Positions 23,670-35,301 of a DNA stretch of 64,000 nt are shown one piece after another; position 1 is the first letter of the stretch, and every line of letters begins with the position of its first letter. The position numbers and the translations under genes are program-made. A model generated the notes under the pieces. It saw only the letters and a list, made by a program, of their open reading frames with translations. It did not search any database and was not told the origin of the DNA. The DNA is taken from contig MNCI01022655.1 of assembly GCA_015680685.1 (NCBI GenBank), positions 753,750 to 817,749 of the forward strand, given 5' to 3'. The DNA comes from Gnetum montanum. Its lineage: Eukaryota; Streptophyta; Gnetopsida; Gnetales; Gnetaceae.

Positions 23670-25470
23670 TTAATAAGGATGGAATGTTACAAGTGTATGG
23701 GAACTCAAAGCAAAAAGTGAAAGGTTGGATTTCACTAATATAGAGATGATAGCAACACTAGCCTCATGTGTATTTGAAGCTTCATCAAAATGAATAATAG
23801 CTTTGTAACCTTCAAGAATACTCTTGATAATATTGACATATTCATCTGGGAACTTAGGATCTATTATTACATTGTCTTCGATTGAGGAAGAGGCTAGTTG
23901 TGTAGCTATGGCTTGGCCTTTGTTTGAAACTTGCAATTCATATTATAAGTTAAACTTAACTACTATAGCTTTTCATTTGGCTATTCTACTACTCATAAAT
24001 GTTACATGTGATGATCCTTAGTACATTATCATTGCATATGATGTTGACTTATGTTCTAAAAAGGCAATGCCTCCATTTCTTTAAGGAGCATACTAAGACT
24101 AAACAATGCTTTTTGACATTAATATATTTGGTCTCATAAGCTATTAATGCATGGTTTAGATGAAAGATTAGTATATCTATCTCATCCTCTCGTTTCTAAT
24201 AGAGCAAGGAAGTGATGGATGTATTTTAGATTACAAGATAAATAGAGAATGACTTATTCATTTGAGGTAGGTGCATGGTTGGCAATTTAGCTAACTCTTG
24301 CTTAATATTGTAGAAGGCTACTTAGCATTCATTTGTTCATTCAAAATGAATCCCTTTCTTGATAAATGTTGCATGGGTTATAACTTCTCTATAAGCCTCA
24401 AGATAAATCTATGAATGAATTGTAACCTACCTTGCAAACAATGTAACTCCTTAAGGTTATTAGGCATTGTCAAGTGATTTATAACTTTAACTTTGTCTAG
24501 ATCAACATGTATTCATACTTTTGACACTATAAAATTAAGCATTTTTCTTATTTTGACATCAAAGACACACTTGGGATTTACTCAAAGCTCATACTTGAGA
24601 CAATGTTGAAGGATCATATTAAAGTCTTATGCATAGTTGACTGCCTCTTTAAATTTTATCATAATATCATTCACATGATCATTGAGTAATCCTAACATGA
24701 AATCATTGAGGATGTAGGTCATAGCCCTTTTATATGTTCCACCTACATTCCTTAAACCAAATGACATCATAGTGTAACAAAAGATTCCCCAAGGGATTAT
24801 GATAGTTGTATATAGTTGATGTTATAGGTTAATCCTAACTTGGTTATACTCATAAAACCCATCCATGAAGGATAGCAATGCATGGACAACAATTGTATTA
24901 ATAAGTTGATTAATAGTTGGTAGAGGGGAATCATCTTTAATGGTTTACTTATTAAGGTCATGAAATTCTATGCATATATGGAGGCTTCCATTCTTTTTAG
25001 GCACTACCACAATGTTGGATACCTAGTCTACATAGTCAATGATTCTAATGAATCTAGCTTGATATAGCTTTTTAATTTCTTCACAAATAGCTAATGCTAA
25101 GTTAGGTCGAATATTGAAAACCTTTTAGTTAATAGGTTTTATACTGGTATCTAGTATGATGTTGTGCTAGATAAGACGTGGATCAAGTCTAGGTAGGTCC
25201 CATAGGATGAACTGAAAGCTTTGATATTATCTTGTAATATTTTATGAATATCCTAAGTAAGTCTAGGTTCCATTATATGACTTAATTTCACAGTCTTCTC
25301 CTTAGCATTATGTATTGTGATAGGAAATTCTACTAATGGATCCTCAATAATATCATTGGCTTATAGGTTTAGGATTTTTACTACATAATCTGGCCATTCC
25401 AATGTCTTCTCAATTGTTGCTATGTATTCCTAAAAATTACAGGGTTCAAAGTTTAGGAACTCTTGGTTAA
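23670..25470 (-). pseudogene. Tat-type RT / RNase H fragment D (minus strand)
   Basis: Read on the minus strand, the N-terminal extension of RT (TIEKTLEWPDYVVKILNL, then ANDIIEDPLVEFPI) at 25420-25290 matches element A at 39830-39960. RT follows, with LLNDHVNDIMIKFKEA near 24670: the YVDD box has become HVND, losing one catalytic Asp. LQGRLQFIHRF-like and VDLDKVKVI segments are at 24500-24420. The RNase H/linker end at 23936-23670 reads SNKGQAIATQLASSSIEDN, matching A at about 61640-61700. LTRs, PR, IN and gag are absent. It is a dead fragment of the same family as A and B. Confidence 0.8.
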
Positions 25471-26093
25471 TTGATCAAGTGATATTACTAAATGGTCTAG
25501 TGAAATGTAGGGGTAGGTTGATTCATCACCATATCTTCATTAGTCAATCTTGCATACCAAAAATAATATATTATTGTAGCTATAATATCCCAATGTTTTC
25601 TAGTGTAGCAATTTTATGCTGGGCAGCATATCCTAGAAGGCTAGCATTTTTTTCTTCATATTTCATAGCTTATTTCATTGCCATTTTTCCATGGTCAGCT
25701 TTTCCAATTAGCATTTTTTAGTAGTAAATCCTACTAGTGTTTTTCTTTGGCATCTTATTTACCTACCAATGTTTTTTTCTCTAGCTAACATATTTCCAAG
25801 ATTTACATTGGGCAACATATTTCTTGGTGTAAAGTCAGCATTCTTCCAAGATTTATGTTATTTAGCCTATCATTAGTATATTTTGAAAATTTACACTAAG
25901 AATATTTTGACATTTTACCCTTGGTAAATGTGTGTAGAGTGCTCTAGGATATAAAAGAAAAGGCAAGGTTAAACCATAATTCATTTTAGTTAGAATACCA
26001 ATAGAGGTTTGTGACAATGGCTATGGCTAGAAGTAAGTTAAGTAAGTGTGGGACATTGGTAGATGTAGAGGTGGCAGAGTGCATTGTACAATC
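25471..26093. other. Spacer before element A, with a small ORF of unknown status
   Basis: AT-rich with repeated 'agcattttt' and 'ccaagatttac' words. A TATAAAAG word near 25951 is followed at 26020 by a 46-codon frame (MAMARSKLSKCGTLVDVEVA) ending at 26160, across the inferred LTR start. I cannot support it as a gene. Confidence 0.3.
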
Positions 26094-27765
26094 TAAAACA
26101 CCACAAAGAAAATCCATGTTGAAATATTTAACCAAAATTCATTGTAATTTGGTAGAAAAATAATGGTAGACATAACTGCCTTATTTTCCTCAAGAGCTGG
26201 TATTGTAACCTTCACCATTGGAATTTGAGGTAGTAGCTTTATTCTAAAATGTGAAATTTTCTATTCATAAGCTGCAATCTTACACAACATTGCTTATGGA
26301 GGCTAAAAAATGCTTCATAAGTTGTGGATGCGTCATCTTCATAAACACTACCTAGAAAATTCATGTTGTAACTTGTGAACCTTCACTAGTCAACATGAGG
26401 AAATATTCTATGGTAAATATGATGTTTGTGGCCCATGAGTTGCAATCTTGCATACTTTAACTTTTTAGGGCTACAAAATGCCTCATAAGTTGTTATTGCC
26501 TCACTTCCCAAGTGGAAATAGCAATGTCATGTCTATATTAGACTTGGGAAGGCTAAAAATACTTTGGGGACTACCAAATTTGGCATTTTTATGGGTTTTT
26601 GTGGTGGTATAGCCTTAACTATGTTGGAACCACCTACACCTAGCATTGGTGGTGTTGGATTTTACATTTCCCAACAATTCCCAACATGGTTATCACAAAA
26701 CCTAGTGTGGATATTGTAAGGCTAGCATTGGTGGTGTTGGGTTTTTAATTTTCTAGCAATTCTTAGCATAGTTATTAGTATTCCTAGCAGTTGTAGTGTG
26801 GCCAACATAGTCATCTCAAATTTTCATCAATGTTCACATGGCCAGTGTAGTCACCATATTTCTTAGAAAATTCCAACAATGTTAGCATAGCTCTCCAAGG
26901 CCAACATAGTTGAGGTAAAGCCAGTGTAGTCATAAAAGTACTTTTACTATTTTTAGTACTTGGTGTGTTTTTGATGGTCCTTGGGTGTCAAAACTTATTA
27001 TAAATGGTTAATTGTTCTAGGAATTATGACTTGCAACACTTGCAAATAACATCAATCTATCAGAAATCATGGAAAGAACTTGTAGTCTAAATTTAGTGGT
27101 TTCAAAGCCTATAAAGCCAAACTTGAACACTTCATTTAAGGTTTGAACATTTTTGCAACCATACTACCTTAGCAACCTTGAGCACCCAAAATCCATTAAG
27201 CACTTGCAAGAATTTTGGAGAAATTTGGCATTTACTTGAGAACTAGTGACTCTTAGCATAGTACCATTGCCACCAAAGTTAAAAACCACTATTTACACCA
27301 TCTGTACCCATAAAAGTTATAGACTCAAGTGAAAACCAATAAGAGGATTATGATGATTAGGGTTGCGGAGTACCTAGATCATGGAGTTTGGCTATAGAAT
27401 AGAACCTACCAACTTCAATAGGCTTCAAGCTCTATTTTAGACAAGGTTTTTATGTAGTTGAGCACACAATTTGTACTCCTTGAACTCTACACTTTAAGCA
27501 TTTTTTTTTGCTATTTTTAGGAAATTTTTTTAGTTCATTTATAGTGTAGATTTTATTTCAAGTTTAATTTTATGATTATTTTCTATCAAATTTGTAATTT
27601 TATTTTCACCATTTACATTTTTTTAAGTCCCTAGGTGATCGTCTAGACCATCTATGGTATCTTGAATCTTCTTTCTTAGAGGCCCTTGGGATTCAAGGTT
27701 AAAAACTATTTTTGTACCTGACATGTTTTTATTTTTTCCAGAAATTGAATTTTTTGGATGTAATA
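26094..27765 (+). repeat. 5' LTR of element A
   Basis: Start TAAAACACC (decayed TGAAACACC, as in B). It matches the 3' LTR beginning at 63759 from the first bases through the 'tgcctcataagttg' and 'tctatattagacttggg' blocks. The first ~246 bp are tandemly duplicated (AAACACCACAAAGAAAATCC near 26097 and AAACACTACCTAGAAAATTC near 26344). It ends just before the primer site. About 1.67 kb, similar to the 1.6-kb LTRs of B. Confidence 0.7.
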
Positions 27766-27772
27766 GTTTTTC

Positions 27773-27790
27773 TGGTGCTAGAAGGAGGGC
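27773..27790 (+). promoter_or_regulatory. Primer binding site of element A, tRNA-Asn type
   Basis: TGGTGCTAGAAGGAGGGC. The plant tRNA-Asn(GUU) 3' end, as I remember it, ends CCCTCCTTCTAGCGCCA, whose complement is TGGCGCTAGAAGGAGGG. The single difference (C to T) is a CpG decay. The same site occurs in B and in the inverted copy. Confidence 0.7.
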
Positions 27791-28919
27791 CTCCACCTGA
27801 ATTCTCAACCTAAACTTTTTCCAGCCATTTTTCTAAAGTTAACTTTTACACATTTTAAACCTCAAAAGCAACAAACATATACTTTTGAAAAACAACGTTG
27901 GTTTTCAATTCCCCACAACCAACATAAACTCCCTACTCCAAAATTTTGTTTGGAAGGCTAGTGTAGTCATCTCCAACACCATAGCATAGCACTAGGAAAA
28001 CTAACATTTTACATTCACTTACCCAAAATTCATGCATTTTTCCAAGAGGAGGTTTCACTAATGTAGTCTAGCTGAATAAGACAATCATTTCCTCTTCACC
28101 CTTCATGTGTAGACCTTGCTAATGAAGCCATTGTAGTTGGTTCTTTCAATACATCTACAACTTCCAAATTTTTCCAAGTGTAATGCACATCATTACCATT
28201 GTAACCTACATTGCACCTACAGTTGTATCTTACACCATTTTCTAGCCATAATCCCTTTGCACCTTGAACAATTCCACTTAATAGAATTTTAATTTAAAAA
28301 ATTAATTATAAAATGTATTAAACTAATTATAAAGCTAGTAATAATGTCTTTCAACAATCAACTGTATTGCCTCTCAACCTAATGGATATGGCATGTAACC
28401 AAGATGTTGTGAGGGTCTATGATTGTTAAGACCTCGCCATGGTTGAATGTAGATAGTCACTTAGGCTAAGAGGGTAGAGCTAGGATTTTGCAATCATTAA
28501 TGAACATTATTATAATCTCATCTTTGCTAATATCCAGGTGGGATTGCTCATTCTATAGGTAGAGGTAGAGTTCAAATGCAAATACGAACTTATTCACCAC
28601 AAAAGAAAGAAATACATTCCTTTTTCATATGACAAAATACCATTGTTAGATGCTCATACATGCATTCTATCTCATCTAATTGAGATGGATGAGTAAGATG
28701 GGAAGTTAGGCTTTGAGGGTTAGCATGAGAAATAAGATGAGTTCAAGGTGGAGCTTGAACCAATAAAATTCTTGGGAGCCTATTCCAATAATTAGCTTCC
28801 CAACCACTGTAACCACCTTGGTCTCTCCTACCTCCTCCATGGGGCAAGTTCCTCAACCTTCATCGCCTTTCTATCCAACCATGTTTGGGCTAGCATCCCT
28901 TATAGTAGTACATTAGGCA
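27791..28919 (+). other. Leader of element A
   Basis: About 1.1 kb between primer site and gag with no convincing frame. The hairpin repeats seen in the leaders of the B family are not recognisable here. A start codon for gag is not clear. Confidence 0.4.
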
Positions 28920-30960
28920 TTATAATGCCCCAAACCACATCCATTATCTTGTTCATGCTATTTGCCATACAACCTTTGTTAGCTTGGTTGTTACTAGTGA
29001 TTCTCATCATCACTCATCCCTTCTCAATGAAAATGGACCTCATAGTGGGATACCAAGTGATACAAGGGTCACATACATCTTTCATACAATTTTTTTTATC
29101 AAATACTAACTTCAACCTCTTTTTCTCTCTTTGGCTCTGCTATGACTATGATGATCTAGCTTCTCCCTTCTATGCCACAACTCATTGTGAGGTGACAAGC
29201 CTCTCAACTCATACCACAACCCTTTATATAGATACCACAACTTGTCAAGATTCCTCAGGGCCTAGATCAAGCATTCCAAATGATCTAGGATCTTATGGAA
29301 ATGTTATGGAAGCTTAAGCACTCAAAAAGCTAGATGGTAAAGATCATGGACTTCTATCAAGATGATCCAATTAGTCCTACCATCCCACAAATAACTCTTC
29401 CATCAGGGATTCCCATACCTTAGTTCACCAAGTAAAATTTTGAGGGTGATCCTAATGCATACCTTATTACATTCCATTCCAAGTGTTGGTTGTTTGAAGA
29501 CTTACTACATAGTATAATGCAAATATTCCCTATGTTCCTAATGGGGAAGGCTTTGGACTGATACCATGCATTACCAAAAGTATTTATATCCTTACTAGAG
29601 GACTTAATTTCACAATTCATTAACTATTTCAAGTATAACTTGAAATCTAATATGACTCTTGACTAACTAATGAAGGTCAAACAAGGATCCCTTAAGCTTG
29701 TGCAAAAATTTATACAAGATTCTTGAACCAATAGTTAAGAATCACCATCTCACCATATTCAAGGGGTTAGTTAACAACTTCATTAAGTCTAAACTCTACT
29801 ACTTAAACCCACAGTCACTTGGCCAAGCATTTTCCCGAACCAAGAACATAAAGGATGCTATTGAGGTTATTCATGACCCTGCCTACATGGCATATAAGAA
29901 TCAACATGCATAGAAGGATAAGAAAAAGGGGAGGCACAACATAATGTAGCTATGGCCACTATGGTTGAAGAAGACAAAACAACACAAGGGCATAAAATCT
30001 AGAGCTCCTACCATCAATAATCAACCCTGAACATTTGGGGCCATTACGTCAACTAATATAAGGCCTAACTTTCAACACAAATATTAGCCCAAGTACATTA
30101 GGTTACCACTAAAATCATTCAAACTCCTTGATCAGTTGTTGAAGAGTGAAAGAATACAATATAAACAAATCACTAAAAATGCTCACAAGAGGCATGATAG
30201 ACTATGCAAAGTCACCAAGAACTCCACTCTTGCAACCAAGGAAAACCCACTAGTACCAAAGTACTTCAAAATTGACTATTTTTGCCACTACCAGCAACTA
30301 CAAGGTCATGATACCAACTTGCTTAGTATAAAAGGATGACCTACAGAAGATGATAGGCAAGGATGAGTTGGTACTTGATGCCTCTAACCCAGTTAGACCT
30401 CAAAACCAATCCATGTAGGTGTACAAGCACCCATTGAATGCAAAAAATAGCCCATACACTATCGCTACATTCAATGTAAACAGTGATCCTAGAGTTACAG
30501 TAGAGTTGTTTGTGATTCGGGTACCTCCTCGCAATGATAGAGGTCCTTCAACTTCATCTAGCTCAAGGCTCCCTTTTGTTGTAAGGTTACCATCACATAT
30601 GTCTCCAAAGGAGCCTTTTATGATTAGGGTACCTCCTTCCACAATAATTGAAACAACAACTACAATAGAACCATGTCCTCATGTGGTGGTCAACACAATG
30701 ACTTCTTCCCACTGAAATAACAATAATAAAAGATCTCTAAGCAAATAATGTAAGAAGTCCATGCCAAAGCCCAAGGATAAAGATAGCAAGTAGGATAAGG
30801 CATGGAAGGAGGTGAACCCATCGAAGCCCACTTCCATCCCATCCATTCTAGTAAGCTCTAATGCATGGGCCACATTAGGTAGTCAACCATCAAAAGATTC
30901 CAAGCCACAAGGAAAGGGAAAAGAGGCCAAAGTACAATCACTAAAGCATGAATTTTGCAT
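28920..30960 (+). pseudogene. gag of element A
   Basis: Open pieces joined across TAG stops and frame changes. The N-terminal variable part (130 codons, 28925-29317) is followed by a capsid-like region near 29320-29640 (DLVKIL-type text then YQDDPISPTI, FTK, EGDPNAYLITFHSK) that matches B at 43290-43430. A Lys/Arg-rich part and a Pro/Ser linker with repeated FVIRVPP / FVVRLPS / FMIRVPP units follow at 30500-30640. Gag builds the virus-like particle. No CCHC knuckle was found. The linker repeats are unusual and may tether PR. Confidence 0.65.
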
Positions 30961-30999
30961 CCCTGGGCATGTGGAAGAGGCCAAGAATAGTAAGAACAA

Positions 31000-31950
31000 G
31001 AAGTTAACAACAAAAAAAAAAGATTTCCTCAATGCCATGAAGTAAGTAAAATTGTCTTTAAAGCAAAAGAACTCATCTCTTAGCTTTTATGACCTAGTCA
31101 TGATATCCACTACTCACTGTGAAGCACTAGTGAAAATGTTGACTTCTATTCGTATTAATGGAGATATCCCTACTAGTCAGGAGTCCATTCATGTAGTAAT
31201 GGTACCTCCTTCACCAAGGGAAGACATGAAGTCAGTAGAACTAGTGTTCTATGATAGTGAGGTCAAAACCAATCCCCATGATGGAAAGACAACCAAAGCT
31301 CCCCTATTCATAACCATTAGAGTAGGATAGTACAAGGTGCATAGGATGCATGTTGATGATGGAGCGACAACCAACGTAATACATTATACAATCATAGAAC
31401 ATTTAGGCCTAATAGAGCACATGCAATATACTTCAACCTTTATCCTTAATCCTTCAATGGATCTCAAAGGTCAGTAAAAGGCTCCAGTTCTTTGGACTTC
31501 ATGGTAGGGAGAAAATTCCCCACAATAGTCAATTTCTTGGTGGTGGAAGAGACACAAAGATTCAATATCATCTTAGGGAGGCCTTTTTATCTCAATTAAG
31601 AGCTATTTTCTCACCCATCTACCAAGAAATTCACCTACCTTACGAGGGAGGTGAAATAATCATCCATGTGACAGTGCAATTCCTTTGGTAGTCAGCAACA
31701 TTGACATTGAATAAGGATTTGAAGTGGAGTTTCAGGAATAAGCTCTTACTATTAACCATAAAATCAAGAAGTTTGATAGAGTGGAAAGGACCATAACAAA
31801 CAATGATGTATTCATGGATGCAACATGGAAGAAGCTGCCCTTTAACATAGCTAGCAAAGTAAATGTGGAGCAAAAAATTATGCAAAGTAGACCATATAAA
31901 TTTTCTAATATTTTGAAGACTAGGATACACTTGCACAATTGATGTAACCT
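31000..31950 (+). pseudogene. Aspartic protease region of element A
   Basis: The coding trace runs from DFLNAMK and LSFYDLVMISTTHCEALVKML (31050-31135) to MHVDDGATTNVIHYTIIEHLGL (31348-31415), where the active-site triad is DDG instead of DSG or DTG, as also in B. IILGRP-like text follows near 31570. It ends near 31940 (KLPFNIASKVN). PR is separated from RT by about 7.8 kb here, whereas most Ty3 elements have them contiguous. Confidence 0.75.
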
Positions 31951-32255
31951 TCTCCAATTTACTCATCCTTACATCTATAACCATGTAACCTTCTTTTCCT
32001 ATAGCCTTCTTAGTCTAGTTTAAACATTATTTACATACACCATGTTGCTTTACTTTACTTTACATTATTTCAACTTTACTTAACATGTAGCCTAAATTTT
32101 ATTCTTATTTACCATTTACCTTTATGCCTTGTCTATTTTAAAAAATTAAACATAAAAATACCTTAAAAAAACTTTAAAACATTGAAAGATCATAAAAAAT
32201 TTTAAAACATAAAAAAATCAACAAAAATTTTTTCTTTTCAAATTACATAGCTTGC
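31951..32255. other. AT-rich spacer after PR of element A
   Basis: Lys-codon-like A-rich runs and no coding trace. It separates PR from the repeat block. Confidence 0.4.
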
Positions 32256-32500
32256 CATGGCCTAAAACTAGTAAATCATAGGACCCACCATAACCTAAAT
32301 CTGGAAAATTATAGGGCCCACCATGACCTAAAATTTGCCAAGCATATGATCCATCATGGCCTAAAACTAGAAAATTGTACAGCCCACTAAGGCCTATAAC
32401 TAGCAAATCTTACAGCCCACTAAGGCCTAAACTTAGCAAATCTTATGCTTGCCATGGCCTAAAACTAGCAATGCATATGGCCTACCATGGCCTAAAATTG
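32256..32500 (+). repeat. Punctuation repeat block of element A, after PR
   Basis: About seven imperfect units of roughly 30-36 bp around the core ATGGCCTAAAACTAGCAAAT (variants ACCTAAAATTTG, GCCTATAACTAG). The same core forms the block at 48130-48390 in B. It lies between the PR end and the end of the antisense gene, i.e. between two convergent coding regions. Confidence 0.8.
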
Positions 32501-32941
32501 GCTAACCCATTATTACAATTTACAACTTAGTTGACATTCTAGTTGCCTAGTTGGTTTATTGTTTATCATAGGATGATCAAAAGAGTTAACCAATGTAGCG
32601 TTACAATAATGAATAAGAATGTAAAAAACATAACATGAATGAAACATTAAACATCAAACCATTAAGCATCAAAACATATAAATGAAATTAAAATTTAAAA
32701 ATAATAATAGTCTAAATGTTTGTCACATGGTGTGATAAAAGTTTAAGTAATGCATAAAATAATAAACCGTCTCTTAAAAATCCATGGCTAACTCTAGCAA
32801 CAACATCATAACAACATGAACATCAATAACAAATGAAATGACTAAAGAGATAATCAATTGATGGTGCTAAGGTGTCATTGGAGGGGGTTAAAGAGCATTT
32901 CCAATGTCATCACCACTGGGACCGTTAGTGTTGCCTAGTAC

Positions 32942-33048
32942 CTGTGTCACAATAACATAAGTCTAATCAATAATCAACACATGAAATCAAAATAAATTAA
33001 ATTAAACTAAAATAAAACATGCCAAAAAATAAAATAAAATTAGCAAAC
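32942..33048 (-). other. Intron 6 of the antisense gene, element A
   Basis: 107 bp, GTTTGC donor, T-rich interior, TTATTGTGACACAG acceptor, codon phase 0 after a Gln (TAG for CAG) codon. B has an intron at the same place (48780-48839). Confidence 0.65.
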
Positions 33049-33992
33049 CTAGGAGGGATCTACGACAACATCTTCTAATGGGAGGCTTTAAAGGCCAACC
33101 TCCAAATAATGGAGAATTTGGTCCTATGTTATGTGGGCCTAGTCCACCTTCCTAAGATTAAATACTTGTCAAGATGTTGTTTTTAATGATCTCTATCCAT
33201 GTAGGTAACTCTAGTGAAAATGTAAAAATGGTTACATCTCCAAAAGTAGTAGAGACCTGAGTGGATGGGGAGTCAACCACTATTAGAGAGCCTTCAAATA
33301 GTTTGAAGAAACTCTTTGCTTGAACCCTCTTCATGAACAACTCTAACTTGTGCCATTTAGTGAACTCCTACTTCAACTACTTAAGATAGCCTTCTTGTTT
33401 AGCCTTATACATGTTTTTCTAATCTTTTTGTGCATAGACCAACTCTAGGACCCAAGCACAATAGTCTCTCCACTTCCTAACCTTACATGCCAACACATCC
33501 ATTTGTAGTTTCTGCTCAGTAACCTCTAGAAAGGGAAACCTTGCCATGGATGAAATTCTAGTACCTTGACCATTAGATCTATTTAGTTTTCAAGGAACTT
33601 TGATTGGCTACTTGTGCCTCCACAAATTCCTTATGATGTTTGAGATCTCTATTTGCCTCAACTAGCTTCTTATTCTCCCTTTCCAATGCTATAACTCATT
33701 CCCATAGGAACTCATTGGAATGTTGGTTTTGCCACAAGGTTTTAGTGCTTGAAAATGTGCATTCAATGGTACTTTCATAGAACCTTCATGGAACATTTTC
33801 TACATCAGATGGTAAGCTAAGAAAGGCATTAATATCAATGGGGTGGTTAGGATCCCATCTAATATTAGACACTGAAAATAACACAACAAGACGTTGGCAA
33901 GAATAATAAATGACAAAATAACCAAGAAATAGTTAAAAAATAAAATAACTAAAATAATGTAACTACAAAAAACTAAATGTGCAAGATGAGCT

Positions 33993-34000
33993 AACTTATT
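33993..34000. repeat. Target-site duplication of retrocopy, left (AACTTATT)
   Basis: Identical to 35033-35040, which follows the poly(A) run. Confidence 0.8.
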
Positions 34001-35032
34001 TGTGGAGGGGGGTGGGGGAGCAGGGGGCACCGGGCCCGTCCTCTGCCCCCGCTAGGGGGCATCGCGTTGCCCCTCCCCCTGTTTCCCCTCCTGCTTCCCC
34101 CCTTCCTCTACTCCTCTGCGGCTGGCTGCTCTCCACCTCTCCTGGGGCCGCCGCTCCCACCGCAACCCTGCCCTCTCGCCCGACCCCCCCAGCGCCCCCC
34201 CGCACTGGGAGGCGCAGCTTCAGCGGGCGGTTACTGCTGCCAGGGAGGCCGAACAACGGTCATCGGAGGCTCAGTGGGCTGAGGCCCTGGCCAAGTGGCG
34301 GGCCGACCACGAAACCCAGCTCCAGGAGCAGACGCTGCAACTGAACAGGAAGCATACGCTTGCGATGGAGACCCTGCGTGCCCAGCTCACGGATGAGCTC
34401 CGGGACCGGATCAGGGAGGAGCTGTGGCAGGAGGAGGTGGACTGGCAGGCCCGGGAGGCAGCGGCCCAGGAGGAGCAGGAGCGTTTGCAGGAGGAGGAGC
34501 TACAACGGCAACGGCAGCTCGACCGGGCGCATCAGCACATCGCTCGCCAGTGGCTTAGGGGGGGGCACTACTCGTATACCATCCTTGGTATTAGCTGTGA
34601 GAGCTCCTGGGGGGAGCTCAGAAGGCACATCTGGCATACGTCCGCTAGACTCCACCTAGATGCAGGGGATTTGTCGCCGGACCGGCGCAGGCGCGAGGCT
34701 CTTCTGTAGGGGTTCCAGCAGGCCGCGAACTTCATCGACACGGAGGATCATCGGGCCACCCTGGACATGCTCCATGAGTTGGAGTTGCCTCGGTGTACCT
34801 GCCACCAGCTGCCGACCCACCCCTAGCTCTTCCCCTCTCTCCCTTGTTCCCGCCCCTTCCTTGTTGGGTTCGTCGTGGGTGTGGGGTGTGCCCCCCCCCC
34901 TACGCTATCAAAGCCTCATGTTTGAGGTGCCACCACATTCCTAGTCATTATAGAAAGCGACTCCCCAATTCCCTTCAGAGGATNCTGTACCTTTCTTTCA
35001 GTAATACATTCCCAAACATTCTCTCAAAAAAA
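34001..35032 (+). mobile_element. GC-rich poly(A)-ended retrocopy inserted in the antisense intron
   Basis: A ~1,030-bp island of very high GC in AT-rich surroundings. It starts abruptly after AACTTATT and ends in A7-9 followed by the same AACTTATT, the signature of LINE-type target-primed retroposition. It holds one long coding trace (to a stop at 34824) and about 200 nt of 3' untranslated sequence. There are no LTRs or inverted repeats. A single undetermined base is at 34984. The source mRNA is unknown. Alternatives are a processed host pseudogene, a retroposed viral or transposon mRNA, or a short retroposon with its own ORF. Confidence 0.75.
34002..34826 (+). pseudogene. Coiled-coil protein with C-terminal degenerate J-like domain
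   Basis: The frame is open from the start of the insert except for stops at 34053 and 34707 (both TAG, probably CAG), ending at TAG 34824-34826. The N-terminal part is Pro/Ser/Arg-rich. From about 34200 a long Glu/Gln/Arg/Ala coiled coil follows (EAQLQRAVTAAREAEQR, RIREELWQEEVDWQAREAAA). The last ~75 residues (34566-34790) fit a J domain: YTILGI, a basic helix ending HLDAGD where DnaJ has HPD, then GFQQAANFIDTEDHRATLD as helix III/IV. HPD is required to stimulate Hsp70, so it was probably not a standard co-chaperone. G/C at third codon positions is unlike anything else in the window. Confidence 0.6.
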
Positions 35033-35034
35033 AA
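35026..35034 (+). other. Poly(A) end of the retrocopy
   Basis: Nine A residues, the last two shared with the target duplication, after a T/C-rich 3' untranslated end. Confidence 0.75.
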
Positions 35035-35301
35035 CTTATTACCAACATCAAAAGAAATCTTTTGTAACAAATTTATCATGTCTTCAACCATCCCATGCAT
35101 GAATTTCTTCGTATTAGAAATGTTCATCTATGGCTTCATGTGAAATGTGGAGGTTGAAGTATTGGGCTAAGGCTCAACTACTACGACAAGCATAACTATT
35201 AACAAATGATTAAGACTAAGCTTAAACATAAAAAACCAAAACTTAAACATATGAAACAAAATGCACATAGACCTAGAGTATCATTTGAAATGATGGTAGT
35301 T

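Larger units (their letters stand above)
33872..35042 (-). other. Intron 5 of the antisense gene, element A (enlarged by a retrocopy)
   Basis: Donor GTAATAAG, acceptor TTGTGTTATTTTCAG, 1,171 bp. Without the retrocopy at 34001-35032 and one 8-bp duplication it would be 131 bp, close to the 104 bp in B. Removing it joins FDV to VSNIRWDP in the same frame as B (PDV to ASQLKWDP). Confidence 0.72.

Noticed and set aside
23824-24021. 65-codon plus-strand frame
   Set aside because: Lies opposite the RT/RNase H linker of fragment D and is its shadow.
25951-26160. TATA plus 46-codon ORF as a small host gene
   Set aside because: It crosses the inferred start of the LTR of A and has no homolog or splice structure; left as uncertain.
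33979-34344. Pro/Arg-rich frames in other phases of the GC-rich insert
   Set aside because: They are shadows of GC-rich codons. The phase with the coiled coil and J-like domain has the expected third-position bias and motif order.
33996-34930. GC-rich block as bacterial contamination or misassembly
   Set aside because: Exact AACTTATT duplication, poly(A) end, and restoration of a normal-size intron when removed fit a biological insertion. The TAG stops also match local decay.
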